Shown: positions 57,396 to 64,000 of the stretch, in pieces
Layout of the letters: each line of letters starts with the position of its first letter
Numbering within the stretch: position 1 is the stretch's first letter
Origin: Salinilacustrithrix sp034522155
GTDB lineage: Bacteria; Actinomycetota; Acidimicrobiia; Acidimicrobiales; Salinilacustritrichaceae
Assembly (NCBI GenBank): GCA_034522155.1
Contig: JAXHLP010000002.1
Coordinates: 310,001-374,000, forward strand
Reading direction: 5' to 3'
Length of the DNA: 64,000 bases
Position numbers and translations under genes: made by a program
The notes under the pieces: generated by a model
Seen by the model: the letters and a program-made list of their open reading frames with translations, nothing else
What the model was told of the DNA's origin: nothing
The model's database searches: none

Positions 57396-58628
57396 ATGCT
57401 CACCTGGACCGAGGAACAGCAGATGGTGCGCGACGCGGTGCGTCAGTTCGTCGAAACCGAGGTCGCTCCGTTGCGCGACGAGCTCGAGTTCGGTGACCTC
57501 CCGCCCTACGACGTGCTCCGCAAGCTGTACCAGAGCTTCGGCATGGACTCGATGGCCGCCGACCGATTCGACCGCCAGATCGAGTTCGAGAAGGCGGTCG
57601 CCGAGGCGGAGGCCACCGGGGAGGAGCCGCCGACCAAGCACGCGCGGTCCGGTGGCGACGGCTCGATCACGATGATTCCCATCATCGAGCTCTGCCGCTA
57701 CAGCCCCGGGCTCGTCACCGCGCTCGGCGTGTCGACCGGGCTCACCGCGGCAGCCATCAACTCCAAGGGCACGATCCGCCAGAAGGAACGCTGGGCCCGC
57801 GACCTGCTCACCCTCGACACGGTCGGGGCGTGGGCCATCACCGAGCCCGGTTCGGGCTCCGACGCCTTCGGGTCGATGAAGTCCACCGCCCGCCGCGACG
57901 GCGACGAGTATCTGCTCAACGGGTCGAAGACCTTCATCACCAACGGCCCGCACGCCGACACGATCGTGTTCATCTGCAAGCTCGACGAGGGCAACCCGCC
58001 CGAGGAACGCAAGGTGCTGTCCTTCGTGCTCGACTCGGGCATGGCCGGGCTCACCCAGACCAAGCCGCTCCGCAAGATGGGCATGCACTCGAGCCCCACC
58101 GGCGAGCTGTTCCTCACCGACGTCCGCGTCGGCACCGACCGCCTCATCGGCGAGACCGAGGACCAGCCCAGCGGTGGCCGTGAGGGCGCCAAGGCGACGT
58201 TCAACATGGAGCGCACCGGCGTCGCCGCGATGGCGCTCGGGATGATCGAGCGCTGCCTCGAGCTGTCGGTGGAGTACGCCAAGGAGCGGGTGCAGTTCGG
58301 CCAGCCCATCGGCCAGTTCCAGCTCATCCAGGACAAGCTCGCCCGCATGGAGGTCGCCCGGCTCAACGTCCAGAACCTCGTGTTCCGGTCGATCGAGGCG
58401 GCGGCCGAGGGGGTGGGTCTGACGCTGGCCGAGGCGTCGGCCATGAAGCTGTACTCGGCACGCGCCGCGGTCGAGGTGACCATGGAGGCGGTGCAGATCT
58501 ACGGCGGCAACGGCTACATGTCCGAGTACCAGGTCGAACAGCTCGCCCGCGACGCCAAGGTGCTCCAGATCTACGCCGGCACCGACGAGATCCAGATCAC
58601 CCACATCGCCCGGGCGCTTCTCGAGTGA
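57396..58628 (+). CDS. Acyl-CoA dehydrogenase family protein 1
   Basis: This 410-residue FAD enzyme oxidises acyl-CoA to enoyl-CoA. Visible: WAITEPGSGSDAFGSMKSTA (FAD/substrate), YLLNGSKTFITNGPHADTIV, GVAAMALGMIERCLELSVEYAKERVQFGQPIGQFQLIQDKLA, YGGNGYMSEYQVEQLARDAKVLQIYAGTDEIQ with the catalytic Glu position in GTDE. A longer insert (residues 55-95) is unusual. AAGGGG lies before ATG 57396, fixing the start; the upstream frame is the YceH relic. The GTGA overlap with the kinase gene shows co-translation. Confidence 0.9.
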   Translation: MLTWTEEQQMVRDAVRQFVETEVAPLRDELEFGDLPPYDVLRKLYQSFGMDSMAADRFDRQIEFEKAVAEAEATGEEPPTKHARSGGDGSITMIPIIELCRYSPGLVTALGVSTGLTAAAINSKGTIRQKERWARDLLTLDTVGAWAITEPGSGSDAFGSMKSTARRDGDEYLLNGSKTFITNGPHADTIVFICKLDEGNPPEERKVLSFVLDSGMAGLTQTKPLRKMGMHSSPTGELFLTDVRVGTDRLIGETEDQPSGGREGAKATFNMERTGVAAMALGMIERCLELSVEYAKERVQFGQPIGQFQLIQDKLARMEVARLNVQNLVFRSIEAAAEGVGLTLAEASAMKLYSARAAVEVTMEAVQIYGGNGYMSEYQVEQLARDAKVLQIYAGTDEIQITHIARALLE

Positions 58629-59563
58629 GCACCCCTCGCGTCGTCTGCCTGGGCGAAGCCCTGATCGACCTGATCGCGGCCGATGCAAGCGGTCGGCAAT
58701 GGCGGGCGATGCCCGGCGGCGCGCCGTACAACGCCGCCATCGCCGCCGGCCGGCTCGGTGCGCCGACGTCGTTCCTCGGGGTGCTCTCCGAGGACCACTT
58801 CGGACGGATGCTCCGGTCGCACCTGCAGAGCTCTCACGTCGACGGTGGCCACTGCCGCACCACCGCCGAGCCGACCACGCTGGCCCTCGTCGCTCCCGGC
58901 GACGACGGTGCGTTCACCTTCCACGTCGCCGGCACCACCACGATGTCGCAGGTCGCCAACGATCTCCACCTGCCGCCGGACCTCGGGGTGCTCCACGTGA
59001 GCGGCTCGGTCGCACTCGTCCTCGAGCCGGTGGCGTCCCGGCTCGAGGGGTTGCTCGCCGCCGCCCAGCACCGGGCGCTGATCCAGATCGACGCGAACCC
59101 TCGGCCCATGCTCATCGGTCGTGATCGCTACCTGCGCCGGTTCGGGCACTGGCTCGGGATCGCCGACATCGTCAAGTTGAGCGTGGACGACGTGGCCTGG
59201 ATGTCGCCGGGATCGGACCCGGTGGCGAGCGCGCGGCTCTGGGTGGCTCCCGACGTCGACGACGCGCACGCCCCGGGCGTGGTCATCCTGACCCGCGGCG
59301 CCGAGGGTGCGAGCATCATCCGTCCCGACGGCGTGATCGAGGTCGAGGCTCCCGACGTCGACGTGGTCGACACTGTCGGCGCCGGCGACACCTTCGCCGG
59401 CGCGACCCTCGCCGCGCTCGCGGCCCACGAGGTCAACTCCCGCGCTGCGCTCGACCGGCTCGACCTCCGTTGGTGGAACACGGCGGCGAGCTACGCGGCG
59501 AAGGCGGCCAGCATCGCCTGCACCCGCGCCGGCGCCGACCCGCCCCGCCGCAACGACCTCTAG
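58625..59563 (+). CDS. PfkB family carbohydrate kinase (fructokinase-like)
   Basis: This 312-residue protein has the N-terminal CLGEALIDLIA, PGGAPYNAAIAAGRLG (sugar site) and C-terminal DTVGAGDTFAGATLAAL with the catalytic Asp. The wording matches bacterial fructokinases, but PfkB enzymes vary in substrate. GTG 58625 overlaps the previous stop. It converges on the second acyl-CoA dehydrogenase gene; the stop codons overlap by 4 nt. Confidence 0.85.
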   Translation: MSTPRVVCLGEALIDLIAADASGRQWRAMPGGAPYNAAIAAGRLGAPTSFLGVLSEDHFGRMLRSHLQSSHVDGGHCRTTAEPTTLALVAPGDDGAFTFHVAGTTTMSQVANDLHLPPDLGVLHVSGSVALVLEPVASRLEGLLAAAQHRALIQIDANPRPMLIGRDRYLRRFGHWLGIADIVKLSVDDVAWMSPGSDPVASARLWVAPDVDDAHAPGVVILTRGAEGASIIRPDGVIEVEAPDVDVVDTVGAGDTFAGATLAALAAHEVNSRAALDRLDLRWWNTAASYAAKAASIACTRAGADPPRRNDL

Positions 59564-60711
59564 AGCGCGAGCTCGCGCTTGGCGATGATCTCCTTCATGA
59601 TCTCGGTGGTGCCGCCGTAGATCGTGGTGACCCGCGCGTCGGCGTAGGCCCGGGCGATCGGGTACTCGGACATGTAGCCGTAGCCACCGAAGAGCTGCAG
59701 GCAGCGGTCGATCGAGCGGTTCTGCAGCTCGGTGCACCACCACTTGGCCATCGAGGCCTCCTCGGCGGTGAGCGTGCCGTCGTTGAGCGCGACCACGCAC
59801 TTGTCGACGAATGCCTGGGCGATCTCGACCTCGGTCTTGACCTCGGCGAGGGTGAACCGGGTGTTCTGGAACGACCCGATGGGCTGGCCGAATGCCTGCC
59901 GCTCCTTGACGTAGTCGAGCGTCCAGTCGAGCCCGGCCCGGGCGGCGGCGACGCCGGCGGCCGCGATCGAGAGCCGCTCCTGGGGGAGCTTGTCGACGAG
60001 GTGGTGGAAGCCGCGGCCCTCCTCGCCGATGAGGTTCTCGGCCGGGACCGCGACGTCGTTGAAGAACAGCTCGGCCGTGTCCTGGGAGTGCATGCCGATC
60101 TTGTCGAGGTTGCGTCCCCGTTCGAAGCCGTCCATGCCCCGCTCGACCACCAGCAGCGACACACCGGAGTGCTTGGCCTGGGGGTCGGTTTTGACGGCCA
60201 CGATCACCAGATCGCTGTTGATGCCGTTGGTGATGAAGGTCTTCGAGCCGTTCACGATGTAGTGGTCGCCGTCGCGCACCGCGGTGGTCGACATCGACGC
60301 GAGGTCGGAGCCGATGCCGGGCTCGGTCATGGCGATGGCGGTGATCAGCTCGCCTGACGCGATGCCGGGGAGCCAGCGCTTCTTCTGCGCGTCGTTGGTG
60401 AGGGTGAGGAAGTACGGCAGGCAGATGTCGTTGTGCAGCGTGATGCCCAGCCCGGCGCCACCGGCGCCGGCCCGCTGCACCTCCTCGATGATCACGAGGT
60501 TGTAGCGGAAGTCGTCGACCCCGCCGCCGCCGTGCTCCTCGGGGATGGCCATGCCGAGGAAGCCGTGTGTGCCGGCCCGGGTGAACAGGTCGCGGTCGGC
60601 CAGCCCGGCCTGCTCCCACGCCTCGAAGTTGGGGACGATGTCGTCGTTCACGAAGCGCCGGAAGCTGTCGCGGAAGAGGTCGTGTTCGTCGTCGAAGATG
60701 GTCCGTTCCAC
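59560..60711 (-). CDS. Acyl-CoA dehydrogenase family protein 2
   Basis: This 383-residue protein has standard length. AMTEPGIGSDLASMSTTAVRDGDHYIVNGSKTFITNG, ERLSIAAAGVAAARAGLDWTLDYVKERQAFGQPIGSFQNTRFTLAE, LFGGYGYMSEYPIARAYADARVTTIYGGTTEIMKEII with the catalytic Glu in GGTTE. The ending resembles the medium/long-chain FadE group. It is divergent from the M23 peptidase gene. ATG 60711 begins with MERTIFDDEHDLFRDSFRRFV, a normal family start. Confidence 0.93.
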   Translation of the reverse strand: MERTIFDDEHDLFRDSFRRFVNDDIVPNFEAWEQAGLADRDLFTRAGTHGFLGMAIPEEHGGGGVDDFRYNLVIIEEVQRAGAGGAGLGITLHNDICLPYFLTLTNDAQKKRWLPGIASGELITAIAMTEPGIGSDLASMSTTAVRDGDHYIVNGSKTFITNGINSDLVIVAVKTDPQAKHSGVSLLVVERGMDGFERGRNLDKIGMHSQDTAELFFNDVAVPAENLIGEEGRGFHHLVDKLPQERLSIAAAGVAAARAGLDWTLDYVKERQAFGQPIGSFQNTRFTLAEVKTEVEIAQAFVDKCVVALNDGTLTAEEASMAKWWCTELQNRSIDRCLQLFGGYGYMSEYPIARAYADARVTTIYGGTTEIMKEIIAKRELAL

Positions 60712-60759
60712 GTCGTCGGACGGTAGCGGTCGCGCTGCATCTCCTGGCCACGGCGTCGG

Positions 60760-60765
60760 TACGAT
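60760..60765 (+). promoter_or_regulatory. -10 box TACGAT of the M23 peptidase gene
   Basis: TACGAT lies 8 nt before GTG 60774 without a ribosome site between. Confidence 0.45.
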
Positions 60766-60773
60766 GCCGTCTC

Positions 60774-62014
60774 GTGCTCCGGCGGTCCGTGCTGCTCATC
60801 GTGGTCTGCGCCGCGCTGGCTCTTGCGCCTCCGGTGGGTGCCCAGGAAGACGGCACCACCGGGTCGACGTCCACGACCACGTCGACCACGTCCACGACCA
60901 CGTCGACCACGTCCACCACGTCGACCACCGTGCCGGGCCAGCCGCCACCACCGCCGTCGTCGGCTCCTGTCGAGGATCCCGTCGGCGACGAGGAGCTCCC
61001 ACCCGAAGAGGTGCCGATCAGCGACATCACCGTGCCCGGCGAGGCGGGCGGTGACGTCGTCGACGGCGGCACCGCGAGTCGCCTCATCCGTCGGGAGCTC
61101 GACGTGGCCCGGGCCGAGGCGGTGGAGAGCGAGCAGCAGGTGGCCGAGGCCGCCGCGGCGGTCGACGAGCTGTCGCAGCGGCTCGCGGCGTCCCAGCACG
61201 AGCTCGCCCGGCTGGGGGTCGCCCAGGACCTGGCCGTCCAGCGGCTCGACCTCGCCGAGAAGACCTTCCGCGACCGGGTTGCCGACGCCGTGGTGCGGGG
61301 CAACGCCAGCGAGCTCGACACGCTCATCGGCGCCACCGACGTCAACCAGGTCGAGGCCGGGCGGGTCATGCTGCGCAGCGTGGCCGAGGCCGACCACGCC
61401 GCGGTCGAGGAGTACCTGGCCGCCAAGGCGGTGGTCGACGACGCGGTCCTCGAACTGGTCGCCGACGTGGACCGCGCGCGTCACGAGCTGCGCGACGCGC
61501 GCACGCCCTCGAGGAGGTCCTCTCGGTCAACGCCGAGCGCCGGTTCCAGCTCGCGGTGTTCTCCGCCGGCTCCGAGATCGTCATCCGGGGCTTCGTGTTC
61601 CCGGTGGCCGAGCCCTACCAGTTCATCGACAGCTGGGGCTTCCCGCGCATGACGGGCACCGAGTACCAGCACGGTCACCAGGGCACCGACATCATGGCGC
61701 CCTTCGGGACCGAGCTCTACGCGGTCGAGCGGGGCGTGGTCATCCGGGTCGGGACCGACGTGCTCGGCGGCACCAAGCTGTGGGTCAAGGGTCAATCGGG
61801 CACGTACTACTACTACGCCCATCTCCAGTCCTACGAGGACGGCGTCACCGAGGGGACGCCGGTCGAGGCCGGCGACGTGGTCGGCTACGTCGGCGACACC
61901 GGCAACGCCCGGGGCGGGGCGCCCCACCTGCACTTCCAGGTCCATCCCGGCGGAGGCGACCCGGTGAACCCCTACGGTCTGCTGCGGGTCGTGTCCGACC
62001 TCTCTCGGCGCTGA
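60774..62014 (+). CDS. Secreted M23 peptidase with coiled coil, frameshifted
   Basis: The protein begins with a signal peptide (LLIVVCAALALAPPVGAQ), then a Thr/Ser-rich stretch, Pro-rich linker, and a coiled coil (about 105-240: ELDVARAEAVESEQQVAEAAAAVDELSQRL). The first frame ends in sense at about 61504 (HELRDART); the next frame carries ALEEVLSVNAERRFQLAVF and the LytM domain with HQGTDIMAP (His-x3-Asp) and HLHFQVHPGG (HxH), the zinc ligands. One missing base in CACGCCCTC near 61504 restores about 413 residues. Such proteins cleave peptidoglycan peptides or activate amidases at division. Confidence 0.83.
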
Positions 62015-62022
62015 GGCGAGTC

Positions 62023-62472
62023 GTGGATCTCACCGCCACCCTCGACGCCCCGTGCCCGCCGGCCGACCTCTTCTCCTGGGTCGGCAGCCTCGACACCTAC
62101 GACCGCTGGCTCGACATCGTGCCCCGAACCGACCCGGCCCCGGCGGTACCGGGCGACGAGGGCCCGGCGTGGTTCGTCACGCTTCGGGGACGGCTCGGGC
62201 CGCTGGCCCGCTCGAAACGGCTGCGCATGGTGCGCACCCGCCACGACCCGCCGCACGCGGCCACCTTCGAGCGCCGCGAGACCGACGGGCGCGACCACGC
62301 CGAGTGGATCCTGCGGGTCCGGGTGTCCGGCGCGGACGACGGCACGAGCACGCTGGCGATGGACCTGCACTACGGGGGCTCGCTCTGGGTCCCGCTGCTC
62401 GACCGGCTCCTGACGAGTGAGATCGAGGCGTCGCGGCCGCGCCTGCGGTCACTGGCCGCCGGCGACCGCTGA
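62023..62472 (+). CDS. SRPBCC superfamily protein (polyketide cyclase/dehydrase type)
   Basis: This 149-residue protein has the SRPBCC fold: short start VDLTATLDAPCPPADLFSWVGSLDTYDRWLDIV, beta strands with PAWFVTLRGRLGPLARSKRLRM, and closing helix VPLLDRLLTSEIEASRPRLRSLAA. It binds a hydrophobic ligand; the ligand is unknown. GTG 62023 is 9 nt after the peptidase stop. Its 3' end overlaps the ABC ATPase gene by 24 nt on the opposite strand. Confidence 0.78.
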   Translation: MDLTATLDAPCPPADLFSWVGSLDTYDRWLDIVPRTDPAPAVPGDEGPAWFVTLRGRLGPLARSKRLRMVRTRHDPPHAATFERRETDGRDHAEWILRVRVSGADDGTSTLAMDLHYGGSLWVPLLDRLLTSEIEASRPRLRSLAAGDR

Positions 62473-63252
62473 CCAGCGTCCGTCGGAGCAGGTCACCGAC
62501 AGGTCGATCCCGTAGAGGTCCGAGAGCCGCTCGCTCGTGAGCAGCTCCGCCGTCGGTCCCGCGCCGACCACGCGCCCGCCGGCGAGGAGCAGCACCCGGT
62601 TGCACGCGGGTGGGATCTCCTCGAGGTGGTGGGTCACCAGCACGAGCGGCGCATCTGTCGTCGCGGCGGCGCGGTCGAGTCGGCGGACGAGGTCCTCGCG
62701 CCCGCCGATGTCGAGCCCGGCGGTCGGTTCGTCGAGGGCGATCACGCCGGGCTCGCCGGTGAACGCCCGGGCGAGGAGCACCCGTTGGCGCTCACCGGCC
62801 GACAGCGTCCGCAACGGCCGGTGCTCGGCCTCGGCCGGGATACCGAACAGGCGCAGCCGGTCGGATGCGTCGGCGTGCTCGGCGTCGGTGTAGGTGTGCC
62901 ACCAGGTCTCCAGCGCGCCGTTGGGTGCCGACAGCACCACTTCGTGGGGCGTCATCGTCGGGCGGAGCAGGTCGCTCAGCGCCTGGCTCGTGTAGCCGAC
63001 GCGGCGCCGCAGCGCCCGCATGTCGGTGCGGCCCAGCTCCTCGCCCAACACCACCGCCCGTCCCGACGACGGCCGCTGCCAGCTGGCCAGCAACCGCAGC
63101 AGGGTGGTCTTGCCGGAGCCGTTGGGACCGATGATCGACCACCGTTCGCCGCGCCGGATCGTCCAGTCCACGTCGCGGAGGATGGGAGCGGCGTCGATGT
63201 CGACGTCGACCGACGAGAGCTCGACGGCGGGTGTGGTGGCTCCGGATGGCAC
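62449..63252 (-). CDS. ABC transporter ATP-binding protein
   Basis: This 267-residue protein has Walker A IIGPNGSGKTTLLRLL, the Q-loop region VGYTSQALS, signature LSAGERQRVLLARA, Walker B GVIALDEPTAGLD and switch His in LVTHHLEEIP. No permease gene is next to it. The sequence resembles the ModF/iron-type cytoplasmic ATPases with the 'TMTPHEVVLS' segment. GTG 63252 precedes the first strand (VELSSVDVDI); the frame stays open upstream without ABC features. Confidence 0.87.
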   Translation of the reverse strand: MPSGATTPAVELSSVDVDIDAAPILRDVDWTIRRGERWSIIGPNGSGKTTLLRLLASWQRPSSGRAVVLGEELGRTDMRALRRRVGYTSQALSDLLRPTMTPHEVVLSAPNGALETWWHTYTDAEHADASDRLRLFGIPAEAEHRPLRTLSAGERQRVLLARAFTGEPGVIALDEPTAGLDIGGREDLVRRLDRAAATTDAPLVLVTHHLEEIPPACNRVLLLAGGRVVGAGPTAELLTSERLSDLYGIDLSVTCSDGRWSAVAGGQ

Positions 63253-63337
63253 CCGGCCTTTTGTCGGTCTGACCGGTCCGACTCCGTCGGCCCCCTCAGG
63301 TCCTGCGTCTCGTTCCGACTTCGTCGTCACTTCGTCG

Positions 63338-63343
63338 TAGCCT
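63338..63343 (+). promoter_or_regulatory. TAGCCT box before the CNNM/HlyC gene
   Basis: TAGCCT ends 9 nt before an in-frame ATC at 63353; the TAG of the box is also the in-frame stop that limits the gene upstream. Confidence 0.35.
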
Positions 63344-63352
63344 GGCACGACC

Positions 63353-64000
63353 ATCGACACCATCCTCGGTCTCCTCGCCGTCGTCGTGCTCGTCGCGGCG
63401 AACGGTGCCTTCGTCGCCCACGAGTTCGCGCTCGTGGCCGTCGACCGTTCCCGCGTCCGTCGCCAGGCCGCCGAGGGCGATTCCCGTGCCCGAGCCACCG
63501 AGCGGTTGCTCAGCCGGTTGTCGTTCCACCTCTCCGGCGCCCAGCTCGGCATCACCGTCACGTCGCTGCTGCTCGGCTTCATCGCCGAGCCGGTGGTGGC
63601 GGCGTTGCTCGAACCGCTCGCCGGCGCGGCGGTCGGTGACGAACGTGCCGCCGCGGTTTCGGTGGTCATCGCGCTGGTGCTGGCCACCACCTTCCAGATG
63701 GTCATGGGCGAGCTCGTGCCCAAGTCGGTGGCCATCGCCGAACCGCTGAAGTCGACCTACGTGCTGGCGCGACCGATGCGGATCTACGGCCTGGCCGCCG
63801 GGCCGGCGGTGAAGTTCCTCAACGGGGTCGCCAACTGGACGGTGCGCCGCCTCGGTATCGAGCCCCAGGAGGAGCTCCGCTCGGTTCGCGAGCTCAACGA
63901 GCTCGATTTCCTGTTCCGCTCCTCGGGCGAGGAGGGCACGATCGACGAGGACGCCCTCACCCTGCTGACCCGGGCCGTGCGGTTCTCGCACAAGACCGCC
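63353..64000 (+). CDS. CNNM/HlyC-CorC family membrane protein (5' part)
   Basis: 216 codons are visible before the right edge. The protein has a DUF21/CNNM domain: a first span ILGLLAVVVLVAANGAFVAHEFALVAVDRSRVRR, a second with LGITVTSLLLGFIAEPVVAALL, a third with VVIALVLATTFQMVMGELVPKSVAIAEP and a fourth amphipathic stretch. CBS and CorC-HlyC domains should follow outside the window. Family members export or sense magnesium or cobalt. No ATG, GTG or TTG lies between the in-frame stop (63338) and the first span; ATC 63353 is the only start-like codon at the expected place. The next in-frame GTG would cut into the first span. Confidence 0.82.
   Translation, partial: MDTILGLLAVVVLVAANGAFVAHEFALVAVDRSRVRRQAAEGDSRARATERLLSRLSFHLSGAQLGITVTSLLLGFIAEPVVAALLEPLAGAAVGDERAAAVSVVIALVLATTFQMVMGELVPKSVAIAEPLKSTYVLARPMRIYGLAAGPAVKFLNGVANWTVRRLGIEPQEELRSVRELNELDFLFRSSGEEGTIDEDALTLLTRAVRFSHKTA

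Noticed and set aside
57156..58628. An acyl-CoA dehydrogenase with an 80-residue N-terminal extension
   Set aside because: The extension is the YceH relic; ATG 57396 has a ribosome site and the normal family start.

Overview
The window is high-GC DNA (roughly 70% by eye, not counted) with dense, mostly bidirectional coding, many 1-8 nt stop/start overlaps, frequent GTG starts and several apparently leaderless genes (TANNNT box 6-9 nt before the start codon). The gene set points to an actinobacterium: CarD, two GAF-ANTAR regulators, a nickel superoxide dismutase with its maturation peptidase, an EccC/EssC-type secretion ATPase with a WXG100 protein, an actinobacterial Tad pilus set and mitochondrial-type aconitase. 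My best guess is the class Acidimicrobiia; this is inference from family content.

Layout. 1-5 kb: a group 4 glycosyltransferase (running off the left edge, minus strand), a nucleotide-sugar dehydrogenase and epimerase for envelope polysaccharide, and a HAD-acyltransferase fusion. 5-10 kb: an orphan sortase-type anchor peptide, a Uma2 nuclease-like protein, a STAS/GAF-ANTAR regulatory cluster and an ECF sigma factor with a membrane partner. 10.2-20.7 kb: remains of an EAL gene, then a minus-strand Tad pilus cluster (TadE, TadG, CpaB, CpaE, VWA-TadB fusion, TadC, second CpaE) and a PAS-GAF-GGDEF protein. Two promoters in this cluster share a FliA/WhiG-like motif. 20.8-27.7 kb: aconitase, an AbiEi/DUF559-type protein flanked by two intergenic repeat families, a second diguanylate cyclase and a GntR regulator. 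27.7-39.7 kb: a type VII secretion-like island (EccC-like ATPase, WXG100, effector-like protein, SseB-like protein) into which a large response regulator-PAS-EAL-GGDEF protein and a WxL/DUF916 surface pair are embedded. 39.7-46.4 kb: a minus-strand operon (acyl reductase-like SDR-HAD, alcohol dehydrogenase, LarA-like protein, acyltransferase) opposite a TetR gene, with a palindrome between them. 46.6-51 kb: DUF4349 lipoprotein, sodX/sodN, ddl and murF. 51-54.2 kb: an uncharacterised two-gene operon, an ATP-grasp ligase followed by a protein with a papain-like Gln-Cys-His-Asn pattern; this is the best candidate for an undescribed system. 54.3-64 kb: a 2-hydroxyacid dehydrogenase, tRNA-Val, a membrane protein, CarD, a YceH relic, two acyl-CoA dehydrogenases, a PfkB kinase, an M23 peptidase, an SRPBCC protein, an ABC ATPase and a CNNM/HlyC protein cut by the right edge.

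How the genes work together. c-di-GMP signalling recurs (two GGDEF proteins, one EAL-GGDEF response regulator, one dead EAL gene) next to a pilus machine and a secretion island, suggesting coupled control of surface behaviour. Three genes (acyltransferase, 2-hydroxyacid dehydrogenase, M23 peptidase) are broken by what look like single-base deletions in G/C-rich runs, which may be assembly errors rather than true decay. Two genes (the EccC-like ATPase and the CNNM protein) have no ATG/GTG/TTG at the expected start but an ATC after a TAGCCT box.
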